A stretch of DNA of 64,000 bases from Nitratireductor arenosus. GTDB lineage: Bacteria > Pseudomonadota > Alphaproteobacteria > Rhizobiales > Rhizobiaceae. A program made the translations under genes and the position numbers. The DNA is taken from the NCBI RefSeq assembly GCF_009742725.1, contig NZ_WPHG01000003.1:248001-312000 (forward strand), written 5' to 3'. How positions within the stretch are numbered: position 1 is the first letter of the stretch; every line of letters begins with the position of its first letter. A model generated the notes under the pieces. It ran no database searches. It saw only the letters and a list, made by a program, of their open reading frames with translations, and was not told the origin of the DNA. Below, piece after piece: positions 38,926 to 47,717 of the stretch.

Positions 38926-40153
38926 CGGCGAGCTCCGCCAGGAAGGAACGGCCGTGCTGACCGGCCGGCAATCCGAGATGCGCGGCGACCGTCTCGCCGA
39001 TATCGGCAAAAGTGGTGCGCACCCCAAGCGGGGCCGGGGCGAGGCCGGGGCCGGTTCCGAACACGGGCACACGTTCACGCGTGTGATCGGTGCCGGGCCA
39101 GGTCGGATCGCAGCCATGATCGGCCGTCAGGATCAAAAGATCGCCGTCGACGAGCCGCGACAGCGCCTCGGGCAGGCGGGCGTCGAACGCCTCGAGCGCC
39201 GCCGCATAGCCGGCGACATCGCGCCGGTGGCCGAAGAGCATGTCGAAATCGACGAAATTCGCGAACACCAAATCGCCATCGGCGGCATCGTCCATGGCCG
39301 CCAGCGCCACGTCGAACAACGCCATGTTGCCAGCCGCCTTGCGCACCTCGCTCACGCCGCGATGGGCGAAGATGTCGCCGATCTTGCCGATGCCAATTAC
39401 GCGGCCGCCGGCTTCCGTGATCCGGTCGAGCAGGGTTGGCTCGACCGGCGGAACCGCATAGTCGCGCCGATTGGCGGTGCGGACGAAATCGGCCGCGGTC
39501 TCGCCGACGAAAGGACGCGCGATAACGCGGCCGATATTGAGCGGATCGACTAGGCGCCGGACCCTGGCGCACAGGTCGTAAAGCCGCTCGAGGCCGAAAT
39601 GGGTTTCGTGGGTGGCGATCTGGAACACCGAATCCGCCGAGGTGTAACAGATCGGCTTGCCGGACCGGATGTGCTCCTCGCCGAGTCTCGCGATGATCTC
39701 GGTGCCCGAGGCATGGCAATTGCCCAGGATTCCCGGCAGGCCGGTCTCGCGCAGGATCGCCACCACGAGATGGTCGGGAAAGGTTGGCTGTGTGTCGGGA
39801 AAGTAGCCCCATTCGAACGGCACCGGCAGGCCGGCGATCTCCCAATGACCCGAAGGCGTGTCTTTGCCCTTCGAGACCTCCTGCGCAGCCCCGAAAAAAC
39901 CCGTCACCGGGCGCTGGGCGGGCACCGCCTCGTCGGGTTGCGTCGCCGCCTCGGCGGCAAGGCCAAGGCCGAGGGCCGTCATGTTGGGAAGGTCGAGGGG
40001 ACCTTCGCGCAGCCCCGCCCGGTCGGCTTCCCCCCTTGCGGCCGCTTGCGCGATATGCACGAACGTGTTGGCGCCATCGTCGCCGAATTCGGCGGCATCC
40101 GGCGCGCCGCCTATGCCGAAGGAGTCGAGCACGAACAAAAAGGCACGCGCCAT
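38918..40153 (-). CDS. deoB: Phosphopentomutase DeoB
   Basis: Interconverts ribose-1- and ribose-5-phosphate (and the deoxy forms) in nucleoside salvage. 411 residues, alkaline-phosphatase superfamily. Metal-binding motifs: [14 protein letters not shown] near the start, and [17 protein letters not shown] near the C-terminus; the middle has [11 protein letters not shown] and [11 protein letters not shown]. No other deo genes lie beside it; downstream mutM overlaps it by 8 bp. Divergent from the PhnD-like gene with 123 bp between starts. Confidence 0.96.
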   Translation of the reverse strand: MARAFLFVLDSFGIGGAPDAAEFGDDGANTFVHIAQAAARGEADRAGLREGPLDLPNMTALGLGLAAEAATQPDEAVPAQRPVTGFFGAAQEVSKGKDTPSGHWEIAGLPVPFEWGYFPDTQPTFPDHLVVAILRETGLPGILGNCHASGTEIIARLGEEHIRSGKPICYTSADSVFQIATHETHFGLERLYDLCARVRRLVDPLNIGRVIARPFVGETAADFVRTANRRDYAVPPVEPTLLDRITEAGGRVIGIGKIGDIFAHRGVSEVRKAAGNMALFDVALAAMDDAADGDLVFANFVDFDMLFGHRRDVAGYAAALEAFDARLPEALSRLVDGDLLILTADHGCDPTWPGTDHTRERVPVFGTGPGLAPAPLGVRTTFADIGETVAAHLGLPAGQHGRSFLAELADA

Positions 40154-40276
40154 GGCTGAACGTCCTTACACACTGGTTTCAACGACACTTAGAAGTGATG
40201 CGGCGAATTGGCAATTCGGAAACCAAACGGCAAGGTCGCCATGCGATAGAGGACGGATCACGGCTGCAGAGCGGAG

Positions 40277-41209
40277 ATGGCGATGAAACGGACGACGTTG
40301 GCGGGACTGGCCGTGGTCGCGACGGTCGCATTGGGGCAGCTCCCTGCCCAGGCCGGCTGGAAGGACGAGGTCGGCACGTTGCGGATCGGCATGCTCGCCC
40401 GCCCTGGCGCCGGCGCTGCCGTGCCTGGCGCGTCGGCGATCGAGCGCGCTTTCTCGCAGGCCCTGGGCATTCCGGTCGATATCTTCGTCGCGCGAGACTT
40501 CGCCGCCCTGATCGATGCGCAGGCCAGTGCCCGCGTGCATTACGCGGTTTATTCGGCCCTGGCCTATGCGCTGGCCTGGCGACGCTGCGGCTGCGTGGAG
40601 CCGCTGGTCGCACCGATTTCGCGCGACGGCGCCACCGGCATCCGCTCCCTGCTTGTCGTCGCGCCGGGCGTGGAAAAGCAGGGGGCGCCGCCGCGTATCG
40701 CCTTCGTATCTGGTAATCTGGCTTCGGACTTCCTGCCGCGCCTGTCCCCGAAGACCGAGGCGGGAAAGGATGTGTCGGCGCGCGAAAAGCGTGTCGCCGT
40801 GGAGACCGCCGCGGACGCGGAGCGCCGCTTCGCCGACGGCGAGGTCGATGGTCTGTTCGGCTGGGCGTATGAGCGTGTTGGCGGCGCGACCGGCGGCACT
40901 GTGGACCGTCTTGTCGAAGCTGGCCTCGACGCCGACGATTTCGACATCGCATGGACCTCGGCGCCGATACGTTATGGTCCGCACGCGATCCGCGCCGACG
41001 TTCCGGGCGAGCTGAAGCAGGCGATCACGCGGTTTCTGGCAGGTCTGAAGCTGCAGCAGCCGGACGTCTACGATTTGCTGGAGGAAGAACGCCAGGGCGG
41101 GTACCTGCGTGTCTCCCATTCCGATTATGAAAGCGTGCTGCGCCTGACCGAACTCTTTGCGCCTTCTCGACCCGGCGCTCCATCGTCGGGGGCGCTGGCC
41201 GGCCCTTAG
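40277..41209 (+). CDS. PhnD-type periplasmic substrate-binding protein
   Basis: 310 residues. Signal peptide to about residue 26 (GQLPAQAGW). Mature part follows the phosphate/phosphite/phosphonate-binding PhnD fold: LRIGMLARPGAGAAVPG, a D-A-L-xx-A-Q-A segment (FAALIDAQASARVHYAVYS), and a later WTSAPIRYGPHAIRADVP. No ABC permease or ATPase is adjacent, so it is an orphan. It could serve a transporter elsewhere or act as a sensor domain partner; substrate unknown. It is convergent with the TadE-like gene (42 bp). Confidence 0.78.
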   Translation: MAMKRTTLAGLAVVATVALGQLPAQAGWKDEVGTLRIGMLARPGAGAAVPGASAIERAFSQALGIPVDIFVARDFAALIDAQASARVHYAVYSALAYALAWRRCGCVEPLVAPISRDGATGIRSLLVVAPGVEKQGAPPRIAFVSGNLASDFLPRLSPKTEAGKDVSAREKRVAVETAADAERRFADGEVDGLFGWAYERVGGATGGTVDRLVEAGLDADDFDIAWTSAPIRYGPHAIRADVPGELKQAITRFLAGLKLQQPDVYDLLEEERQGGYLRVSHSDYESVLRLTELFAPSRPGAPSSGALAGP

Positions 41210-41251
41210 AACACCGATGAGCCGGCCCTGATCCACAACTGCCCACAGGCC

Positions 41252-41875
41252 CTAACAGTCGATACAGCTGACCTTCTGGCTCATGCGCGGCCGCAGGTAA
41301 TATTTTTCGCCCATGCTGATCTTGTCGAACGCAGCGGCGAGGCCGATGGTGGCCTTCTTTTCGGAGTTCCAGGTAAGGACCGGCTTGTAGTCCAGCTGCG
41401 CTTCGCCGCGGATGAGAAAGGTGCCCCTGACCTTGAGTTCGTTGGGAATGGTTGTCGTCGACCCGGCGGTCAGATAATCGCTCGTTGCCCCGCTCACCAT
41501 CTTTCGCGACCAGGCCACCTTGACCTTGGGCGTGTCCTCGTCGGTGATTTCGATCCCGGTGACGTAGATCGAGGGCGAGGTGCGGTTGTAGGGCTGGATC
41601 ACCGCCCCCCCTATCTTCATGATCGCGTCGATTTCGGATTCGGTGATCTGCTGCTGCTGGGTGACGAGATCGGCGACCATGGAGGCGATGCGGCCGGTCT
41701 TCTTGTTGGCCTCGATCGCCTGCGACGTTTCCATGGTCATGAAATAAAGCCCGATCAGGATCGGCACGACAAACGCGAATTCCAGCGCGGCCGCGGCACG
41801 GCGATCGCGCCACAGGCCGGTGCATGCCGCCCTGGAAAACATCGTTCGATACGAAAGTCCGTTTCGCCCCAACAT
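41252..41875 (-). CDS. TadE/TadG-like pseudopilin
   Basis: 207 residues. N-terminal segment AAAALEFAFVVPILIGLYFMTMETSQAIEA is the TadE prepilin-type signal and single membrane helix, with an E after the conserved Ala/Ala; the rest is periplasmic and ends MSQKVSCIDC with a Cys pair. In Tad systems TadE and TadF/TadG are minor pseudopilins needed for pilus assembly and processed by the prepilin peptidase. ATG at 41875 is chosen with GGAACCGGAG upstream; the frame also offers GTG one codon before. Confidence 0.8.
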   Translation of the reverse strand: MLGRNGLSYRTMFSRAACTGLWRDRRAAAALEFAFVVPILIGLYFMTMETSQAIEANKKTGRIASMVADLVTQQQQITESEIDAIMKIGGAVIQPYNRTSPSIYVTGIEITDEDTPKVKVAWSRKMVSGATSDYLTAGSTTTIPNELKVRGTFLIRGEAQLDYKPVLTWNSEKKATIGLAAAFDKISMGEKYYLRPRMSQKVSCIDC

Positions 41876-41924
41876 CACTCCGGTTCCTTCCTTGCTCGGC
41901 GCACCTTGTGCTGCCTCGGCACTA

Positions 41925-42503
41925 TCAGTCGTCGAACGGCTCGTTTTGCCAGGTCACCGTGGCGAAATGCAGCGTCTTGCCGTCCTTCAGGTTGGACAGC
42001 GATTTGCGCATGAAGTCGGTCATGACCGGCCAGCGGTAAAAGACCCGAAGCATGTTCTTGCTCAGCGAGGGGCCGGGATCGACATCGAAATCGCTGGTGT
42101 CGATATCCTTGTCCGAGGTCAGCTTGATCCGCACCTTGGACGCCTCCTCGAAGGTGGCGAATTCGCGCAGATCCACTTCCAGACCGGGGCAGCCGGCCGC
42201 CACGATGATCTCGATCTTGTCGCAGATTTTCTGCTTGAGGGCAGTCTCGTTCAGACCCGCCGCCTTGATCTGGCCGGTGCGCAACTGACGCGCGACATTG
42301 TCGGTCGCGGTCGTCAGGACCTGCTGGCCGGCAAACGAAATGCAGCTTTCCAGAATTGCGAAGACAAGCATTGAGAACGGCAGCGCGAGTGCCACGAACT
42401 CGATGGCAACGGCGCCGTCGCGGTTGCGCGCGAACCGGCCGAATAGGCCTCTGCGCGCTTTCGCCGTCGCGGCTTCCCGTCCTGCGGACATGTCCTTTGT
42501 CAT
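41925..42503 (-). CDS. TadE-like pseudopilin (TadF type)
   Basis: 192 residues from ATG 42503 (AGGAG upstream). N-terminal motif FARNRDGAVAIEFVALALPFSMLVFAILESCISF: conserved Glu after the Ala/Ala cleavage zone and a hydrophobic helix. C-terminal domain is periplasmic and has a Cys-containing core (CDKIEII, AAGCPGLEV). It is second of a two-gene unit with the other TadE-like gene (49 bp apart), both on the opposite strand from the main Tad genes. Confidence 0.8.
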   Translation of the reverse strand: MTKDMSAGREAATAKARRGLFGRFARNRDGAVAIEFVALALPFSMLVFAILESCISFAGQQVLTTATDNVARQLRTGQIKAAGLNETALKQKICDKIEIIVAAGCPGLEVDLREFATFEEASKVRIKLTSDKDIDTSDFDVDPGPSLSKNMLRVFYRWPVMTDFMRKSLSNLKDGKTLHFATVTWQNEPFDD

Positions 42504-42686
42504 TGCCAACTCCTGCCAACCCCAATTGCAGTCGTGCAAAGACGTCTAGCGCATGGCAGTTGAATTCCCGTTTTGGCAACCAGGAAAATTGTCCGTGCCC
42601 CGTTTACCGATGCTTTACCCGCATCAGGTTCGGGATCTCCGTCCTGTCCGATCCGCTCTCTTTTGGACGCGTATGCGGATGACGGG

Positions 42687-43127
42687 CTATTGGCTGGCGC
42701 CCATCTCGCTTTCCGACAGGCGCTCGGCATCGCTCTTGTAGGAGCTCTCGCAATAGGGCGTGCACGACAGCGTCTGAACGTCGGCGCGGCGATAGATGCG
42801 CACGGATTTGTTGTCCTGGCGGGCCACGTAGATCTGTTCGTCGACGATCGGAGCGCCGTCGAGGTCGAGCACGACGATATTGGTGACACCGAAACCGCGC
42901 CCCGTCAGCACCAGGGTTGTGGCATCCTGGACCGAGGCATCGGCGATTTGCGGATTGCCTACCACGATCGTGTCGGCCGGCCGGGCCAGCTTCACGATCT
43001 TCGCCTCGTTCATCAGGATACGGATCCCCGCCTCCGCGAGCGCAGGCACGGTCCCGGCGGCCAGCGACAAGGCCGCCACCGTACCGATCAGGACCTGTCG
43101 TGCCGGAATTTTCGATGTCGACGCCAT
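42687..43127 (-). CDS. Pilus assembly protein with secretin N-like (CpaC N-terminal) domain
   Basis: 146 residues. Signal peptide to about residue 31 (GTVPALAEA), then a domain resembling the N-terminal (BON/T2SS secretin N0-like) part of CpaC: VKLARPADTIVVGNPQIADASVQD and LTGRGFGVTNIVVLD, which parallels the CpaC segment LPQDAYDILVANPTVADAV. It has no secretin pore. It probably assists the outer-membrane secretin; a conserved rhizobial Tad accessory. A CtrA-like box lies 44-58 bp upstream. Confidence 0.75.
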   Translation of the reverse strand: MASTSKIPARQVLIGTVAALSLAAGTVPALAEAGIRILMNEAKIVKLARPADTIVVGNPQIADASVQDATTLVLTGRGFGVTNIVVLDLDGAPIVDEQIYVARQDNKSVRIYRRADVQTLSCTPYCESSYKSDAERLSESEMGASQ

Positions 43128-43629
43128 GGGTCTCTCCGCCTCGTGCTTGCTGAAAGATGAACCGGATTGGTGAATCTTAGGTTAAGCCCGACCGTGAACG
43201 GGGCGGGACGGATGGCGTGGTCGGCATGGTCGCGTCTTGTCGGCGAAATTTCGGCACCGGGTCGGACGGATGTGCTGGATTGCGGTGACGGGGTTTTTGG
43301 TGGGGCGGGGCTGGTGGCATGCGTGCCTGTCTCAACGTAAGAATGCGTCCCATTATAAAGACGGTACACCATCCGCGGCCGGGAGCAACGCCACGACGCC
43401 TCAGGTGATGGTCTTTTCGGACCACACAACAGCGGCAGACAAAGCATACAAAACGCGCATTCCGCTTATTCCAAATTTAACCAACCTGAGGACTTGAGCC
43501 GGTTAGGGTTTCGGTAAGACTGTTTCTTAAGCCGAATGAAACAGCTTCCCCGTAGTGTCTGGCCATCCGATCAACGCACAAAGAAATGTTGACGGGCTGT
43601 GCTGTAACACGTGGAGTAGGAGCTCTCGA
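43128..43629. other. Control region between the minus-strand pilus genes and flp
   Basis: About 500 bp without a credible gene; low coding character. It holds a CtrA-like box for the minus-strand gene (43171-43185), a TATAAT on the minus strand at 43352-43357 with no good -35, TTAACC half-site text at 43477-43482, and TTAG-N7-GTAA (43503-43517), a weak CtrA-like site before flp. A TTGACG at about 43590 has no matching -10 at proper spacing. Confidence 0.4.
43171..43185 (-). promoter_or_regulatory. CtrA-like box upstream of the secretin-N pilus gene
   Basis: Minus strand TTAACCTAAGATTCA: TTAA, seven bases, TTCA, one mismatch to the CtrA consensus TTAA-N7-TTAA. A GATTC (CcrM site) is inside it. 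Confidence 0.4.
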
Positions 43630-43806
43630 ATGTCTAAGCTTTTTGCACGTTTCGTGAAAGACGAATCCGGCGCGACCGCTATCGAATACGGTCTGATCGC
43701 CGCCCTTATCGCCGTGGCCATCATGGCCGGCGCTGGTGCCCTCGGCAAGTCGCTCGACGGCCAGTTCACCGAGATCGCCAAGGAACTCGACTACAAATCC
43801 GAGTAG
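43630..43806 (+). CDS. flp: Flp-type IVb pilin
   Basis: Major pilin of the Tad fibre. 58 residues. The Flp motif is SGATAIEYGLIAALIAVAIM: cleavage expected after Gly14, leaving a mature pilin with Glu at +5 and Tyr at +6, then a hydrophobic helix. GGAG lies upstream. A terminator-like hairpin follows, so flp can be transcribed at higher level than the assembly genes. Prepilin peptidase CpaA is encoded next. Confidence 0.93.
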   Translation: MSKLFARFVKDESGATAIEYGLIAALIAVAIMAGAGALGKSLDGQFTEIAKELDYKSE

Positions 43807-43843
43807 TCTCACCGGTATTTCGGTCGCGCCGAAAGAAAGATGC

Positions 43844-43870
43844 AAGGGGCCGCCTTCGGGTGGCCCTTTT
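43844..43870 (+). terminator. Hairpin-T tract between flp and cpaA
   Basis: GGCCGCC, loop TTCG, GGTGGCC with A/T-rich outer pairs and TTTT at the end. UUCG tetraloop makes it stable. It should end most flp transcripts. Confidence 0.65.
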
Positions 43871-43950
43871 GCCGTTTGGCGGAGGCCGGCTTCACCAAAG
43901 CTTAAGCGCCGAGACTCTATTCTGGCCGAACAACGACAGACGAGGCGATC

Positions 43951-44463
43951 ATGATTGAAGCGGCGATCTTCGTCATCTTTCCGTTCTGCATGGCTTTTGC
44001 GGCCGTTTCCGACATGTTGTCGATGACCATCGCCAACCGTGTGCCCGTGCTGCTTGTCGCGGCCTTTGCCGTCCTCGCGCCGCTGACCGGCATGGCCTGG
44101 CCCGAATTCGGTATGCATTTCGCGGCCATGGCCGCGGTGCTGACCGTCACCTTCGTGCTGTTCGCCGTCGGCGGCATGGGCGGAGGCGACGCCAAGTTGC
44201 TCGCCGCCACGGCCCTGTGGATGGGGTTCGACATGAACCTGCTTTATTATCTTACCGTTTCGGCCATGTTCGGTGGCCTGCTCACTCTCTTGATCGTTTT
44301 TTATCGCAGTTCGCTGTTCGCCGACATTACGATCAACAATGTGATCCTGCGCAATTTTGCTGACCGTAGTGCCGGCATTCCCTACGCTATCGCGCTCGGC
44401 CTCGGCGGTTTGGCTGCCTACGTGCACTCGCCCTTGATGATCTGGGCGCTGGCCCGGTTTTAG
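43951..44463 (+). CDS. cpaA: Prepilin peptidase CpaA/TadV
   Basis: Aspartyl membrane protease that matures Flp and the TadE/F pseudopilins. 170 residues, four to five hydrophobic segments. The two catalytic Asp are D21 (AAVSDMLSM) and D80 in GGMGGGDAK, the GxGD-type motif. The N-terminal methylase domain of classical type IV prepilin peptidases is absent, as is normal for the short TadV class. It lies 144 bp after flp. Confidence 0.92.
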   Translation: MIEAAIFVIFPFCMAFAAVSDMLSMTIANRVPVLLVAAFAVLAPLTGMAWPEFGMHFAAMAAVLTVTFVLFAVGGMGGGDAKLLAATALWMGFDMNLLYYLTVSAMFGGLLTLLIVFYRSSLFADITINNVILRNFADRSAGIPYAIALGLGGLAAYVHSPLMIWALARF

Positions 44464-44518
44464 GTCGCCGGCCGCGTGATCCGTAAACCTTGAATTAAGT
44501 ACGATCGTAAGCATTGCA

Positions 44519-44533
44519 TTAACCCTAATTTGA
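44519..44533 (+). promoter_or_regulatory. CtrA-like box upstream of cpaB
   Basis: TTAACCCTAATTTGA: TTAA, seven bases, TTGA, one mismatch to TTAA-N7-TTAA. It lies 60 bp before cpaB in an A/T-rich stretch that is a plausible promoter. Confidence 0.45.
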
Positions 44534-44593
44534 CGATTGCTCCCGCATTGTCGCCTCCGGTGAACGTAAATCGCCGGGTAAAGGTGCGGGTCG

Positions 44594-45406
44594 ATGAACA
44601 CTTCACGCTTGATCATTCTTGGTGTCGCCGTCGTTGCGGCTGGCGTTGCCGGTTATATCGCGAAGAATTTGGCGACGGCGCCGGCGCCGGTCGTGGTTGC
44701 CGATGCGGGTCCGCGCGAACCGGCGATCCGCATGACCGAGGTGCTGGTGCTTTCGGAGGATCTGCCGGTTGGTCAGCCGCTGGAAAGCCAGATGCGCTGG
44801 CAGGACTGGCCGTCCGAAGCGGTCAGCGACGGTTTCATCACGCGTGAGGCCGAAGGCGACGCCCAGGAGACCCTGAAGGGGGCGATCGCCCGCCTGCCGA
44901 TGTATGCCGGCGAACCCGTGCGGCGCTCGAAGCTGATCGGCGCCGGTCAAAGCTTCATGTCCGCGATCTTGCCATCGGGCAAGCGCGCGATCGCCACCCA
45001 GATTTCGGCCGACACCTCGGCTGGCGGTTTTATCCTGCCCAACGACTATGTCGACGTGATCATGACGCGGCGCGCCGAAAGCGGCGGCACGCAGGGCTTC
45101 GTCACCGAAACGATCCTGAAGAACATTCGTGTTCTGGCGATCGACCAGACGATCACCGAGGATGAGGAAGGCCGCAAGGTGAAGGTCGGCGAGACGGCGA
45201 CTCTCGAATTGACGGCCCAGCAGGCCGAAATCATCACCGTGGCCCAGCAGCTCGCCGACAGGCTGACGCTGGCGTTGCGTTCGATCAAGGATGCCCAGGA
45301 AAAACCGACGAGTGAGGCCGATTATCTGGTCTCCGGCAATGGCCGGCGCGGCACCGTTCGGCTGATCAAATCGGGCGAAGTCTCTGAAGTTGGAGCGCGC
45401 AAATGA
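44594..45406 (+). CDS. cpaB: Pilus assembly protein CpaB (RcpC)
   Basis: 270 residues. One N-terminal membrane helix (about 6-24) then a periplasmic SAF domain (MTEVLVLSEDLPVGQPLE, ATQISADTSAGGFILPNDYVDVIMTRR) of the CpaB/RcpC family. In Tad systems it sits beside the secretin and may bind peptidoglycan or aid pore opening. AAGGTG precedes the start. Overlaps cpaC by 4 bp. Confidence 0.92.
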   Translation: MNTSRLIILGVAVVAAGVAGYIAKNLATAPAPVVVADAGPREPAIRMTEVLVLSEDLPVGQPLESQMRWQDWPSEAVSDGFITREAEGDAQETLKGAIARLPMYAGEPVRRSKLIGAGQSFMSAILPSGKRAIATQISADTSAGGFILPNDYVDVIMTRRAESGGTQGFVTETILKNIRVLAIDQTITEDEEGRKVKVGETATLELTAQQAEIITVAQQLADRLTLALRSIKDAQEKPTSEADYLVSGNGRRGTVRLIKSGEVSEVGARK

Positions 45407-46971
45407 CGTCGCATATTCGCAAGCTGCCAAGAACAGATCGCAAGGCTCCGATTGCCACGGGGATCGCGGCGTGCCTGATCGCGATGGCGGCGATCGGCTT
45501 GCCCGCGGCGCCCGGTTTCGGATCGGGCGAGGCGTTCGCCGGCCAAGTCAAGGTACGCTCGACCAGTTCGACGAGCCAACGCGTCAAGCTGGGTCTCAAC
45601 AAGTCGGTCGTCATCGATCTGCCGCAGGATGCTTACGACATTCTGGTGGCCAATCCGACCGTGGCCGACGCCGTGACCCGCACCGCGCGCCGCATCTATC
45701 TGTTCGGCAAGCAGGTCGGTGAAACCAACATCTATGTTTTCGGCGCTAATGGCGAACAGATCGCGAGCCTGGACCTGGCGATCGAGCGCGACGTGGCCGG
45801 GCTTGAGGACTATCTGGAACGTTTCATCCCGAACTCCGACATCACAGTCGAACTGCTGAACGACAACGTCGTCCTGACGGGAACGGTGGAGACGCCGCTC
45901 GATGCGTCGCGCGCGGCTCGGTTGGCCCAGATCTTCGTGACCGGCGGTGAGGCAACGACAGGCCAATATGCGCAAACCGCGGCCGCGCCGACCGATGGTG
46001 GCGGCGTGGATATCAACAATCCCGACGCCGAGCGGCGCGTCAGCCAGATCGTCAATCTGCTGAAGATCATCGGCGAAGACCAGGTCACGCTGAAGGTGAC
46101 GGTCGCCGAGGTCAGTCGCGTGGTCATGAAGCAGCTCGGCGTCAATATCATGGGCTCGGGCAGCTCGAACGGTATTTCCTGGGGCGCGATCGGCGAGAAC
46201 ATCTCCGGCCTGGGCAAGCATATGACCGGTTCGCAGCTCAGCCTCGGCTCGGCGTTCGGCGCGAGCACCCTCGACGCCTATCTCAACGCCATGGAGCAGG
46301 CGGGCGTGATGAAGACGCTCGCCGAGCCGACGCTGACGGCGATCTCGGGCGAAAAGGCCGTTTTCCAGGTCGGCGGCGAGTTCAATCTGGTCGTGGGCCA
46401 GGAGGTCGATTCGGAGACCGGCGGCATCTCCTATGACATCGAGAAGCTGGAATACGGGATCGGGCTGGAATTCCTTCCGGTCGTACTTTCGCCCGGCCGC
46501 ATCAGCCTGAAGGTCCGCACCTCGGTTTCCGAGCCGACGACGGAAGGGTCGGTCCCGCTCGGTACCGGTGGCCGCAGGACCGCCACCAATCTCTTGTCGA
46601 TCCGCAAGCGTCTCGCCGACACGACCGTCGAACTGCCCTCGGGCGGCTCGATGATGATCGCCGGCCTGGTGCGCGATGATATCCGCCAGGCGACGTCCGG
46701 ACTGCCCGGCCTGTCGAAGCTGCCGGTATTGGGCACGCTGTTCCGCAGCCGCGATTTCGTGCGCAACGAATCCGAGCTTGTGATCATCGTCACCCCTTAT
46801 CTCGCCCGCCCCGTGGCGCGCCAGCAGCTCGCCCGGCCGGATGACAATTTCAACGCCGCGAGCGACGGCGCCGGCATGTTTCTGGGCCGCGTCAACCGCG
46901 TCTACGGCACCATGAAGACCAACAAGCCGAAAGGCCGCTACCACGGTGTGGTCGGCTACATCTACAAATGA
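45403..46971 (+). CDS. cpaC: Outer-membrane secretin CpaC (RcpA)
   Basis: 522 residues. N-terminal signal region (about 1-45), a BON/secretin-N part (KSVVIDLPQDAYDILVANPTVADAVTR), N1 domain, and the C-terminal secretin domain with ISGEKAVFQVGGEFN, the VPLGTGGRR region and MIAGLVRDD followed by GLPGLSKLPVLGTLFRS, the secretin hallmark. It forms the outer-membrane channel for the Flp fibre. Starts inside the cpaB stop (ATGA) and its own stop overlaps a possible cpaD ATG. Confidence 0.95.
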   Translation: MTSHIRKLPRTDRKAPIATGIAACLIAMAAIGLPAAPGFGSGEAFAGQVKVRSTSSTSQRVKLGLNKSVVIDLPQDAYDILVANPTVADAVTRTARRIYLFGKQVGETNIYVFGANGEQIASLDLAIERDVAGLEDYLERFIPNSDITVELLNDNVVLTGTVETPLDASRAARLAQIFVTGGEATTGQYAQTAAAPTDGGGVDINNPDAERRVSQIVNLLKIIGEDQVTLKVTVAEVSRVVMKQLGVNIMGSGSSNGISWGAIGENISGLGKHMTGSQLSLGSAFGASTLDAYLNAMEQAGVMKTLAEPTLTAISGEKAVFQVGGEFNLVVGQEVDSETGGISYDIEKLEYGIGLEFLPVVLSPGRISLKVRTSVSEPTTEGSVPLGTGGRRTATNLLSIRKRLADTTVELPSGGSMMIAGLVRDDIRQATSGLPGLSKLPVLGTLFRSRDFVRNESELVIIVTPYLARPVARQQLARPDDNFNAASDGAGMFLGRVNRVYGTMKTNKPKGRYHGVVGYIYK

Positions 46972-46988
46972 CCGCGAGGAACGGCACG

Positions 46989-47693
46989 ATGCGTAGAGCA
47001 CTCCCCTGTCTGCCCCATGCCGCACGCCCGTCGCGGCGCTCCGCCACCATCCTCGTCGCTATTGCCGCCGCCGCGCTGCTGGCGGGCTGCGCCAAGCGCG
47101 ATTCGATCACCGTCGGTTCGGTGCCGGACGATTACCGGACCAACCATCCCATCATCGTGTCCGAACAGGACGAGGTGCTCGATCTTCCCGTCGGCCTATC
47201 GGAGTATGGCATGACGCGGGTTCATCGTGTGGCCGTCGACGGCTATGTCGCCAATTACGATCGCGGCGCGGGCGCCGTGATTAGCATCATGGTTCCGGCC
47301 AATTCCGCCAACGCGGCCTCGGCCAGCTCGGCCGCTTACGAGATCGCCGGCTATATGCAGCGCAAGGGCATTCCAGCCGGCAGCATCGTTACCGTACCGT
47401 ATGATGCGGGCGCGCCCGATCGGACGGCGCCGATCCGTCTCGTCCATGGCCGTATGAAGGCGCATGTCGGCCAATGCGGCCGCTGGCCCGACGATGTGCT
47501 CAAGACGCGCGAGAACAAGCATTACGCGAATTTCGGATGCGCCTATCAGAACAATCTGGCCGCTCAGCTGGCCAACCCGTCGGACCTTCTTGGACCGCGG
47601 GCCTCGACGGAAATCGACGCCGCCAACCGTGGTGTCGCGATCGACGACTATCAGAGCCGCGAAACCGAATGGGCACCGGTCACCCAGTACTGA
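46989..47693 (+). CDS. cpaD: Pilus assembly lipoprotein CpaD
   Basis: 234 residues. Signal peptide with lipobox LLAGC (lipidation Cys about residue 34); the mature part holds GRWPDDVLKTRENKHYANFGCAYQNNLAAQ, the CpaD family core with a conserved Cys pair. It is an outer-membrane lipoprotein that helps the secretin. The start is uncertain: ATG at 46989 has GAGGAA well placed, while an ATG at 46968 overlaps the cpaC stop. Lnt at 1542-3137 would mature it. Confidence 0.88.
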   Translation: MRRALPCLPHAARPSRRSATILVAIAAAALLAGCAKRDSITVGSVPDDYRTNHPIIVSEQDEVLDLPVGLSEYGMTRVHRVAVDGYVANYDRGAGAVISIMVPANSANAASASSAAYEIAGYMQRKGIPAGSIVTVPYDAGAPDRTAPIRLVHGRMKAHVGQCGRWPDDVLKTRENKHYANFGCAYQNNLAAQLANPSDLLGPRASTEIDAANRGVAIDDYQSRETEWAPVTQY

Positions 47694-47717
47694 CGAGCCG
47701 GAAGCGAGGCGAGGACG

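Noticed and set aside
43088-43447. Minus-strand short frames between the secretin-N gene and flp
   Set aside because: Low-complexity translations rich in Arg, Pro and Ser, no start signals, and overlap with likely control sites.
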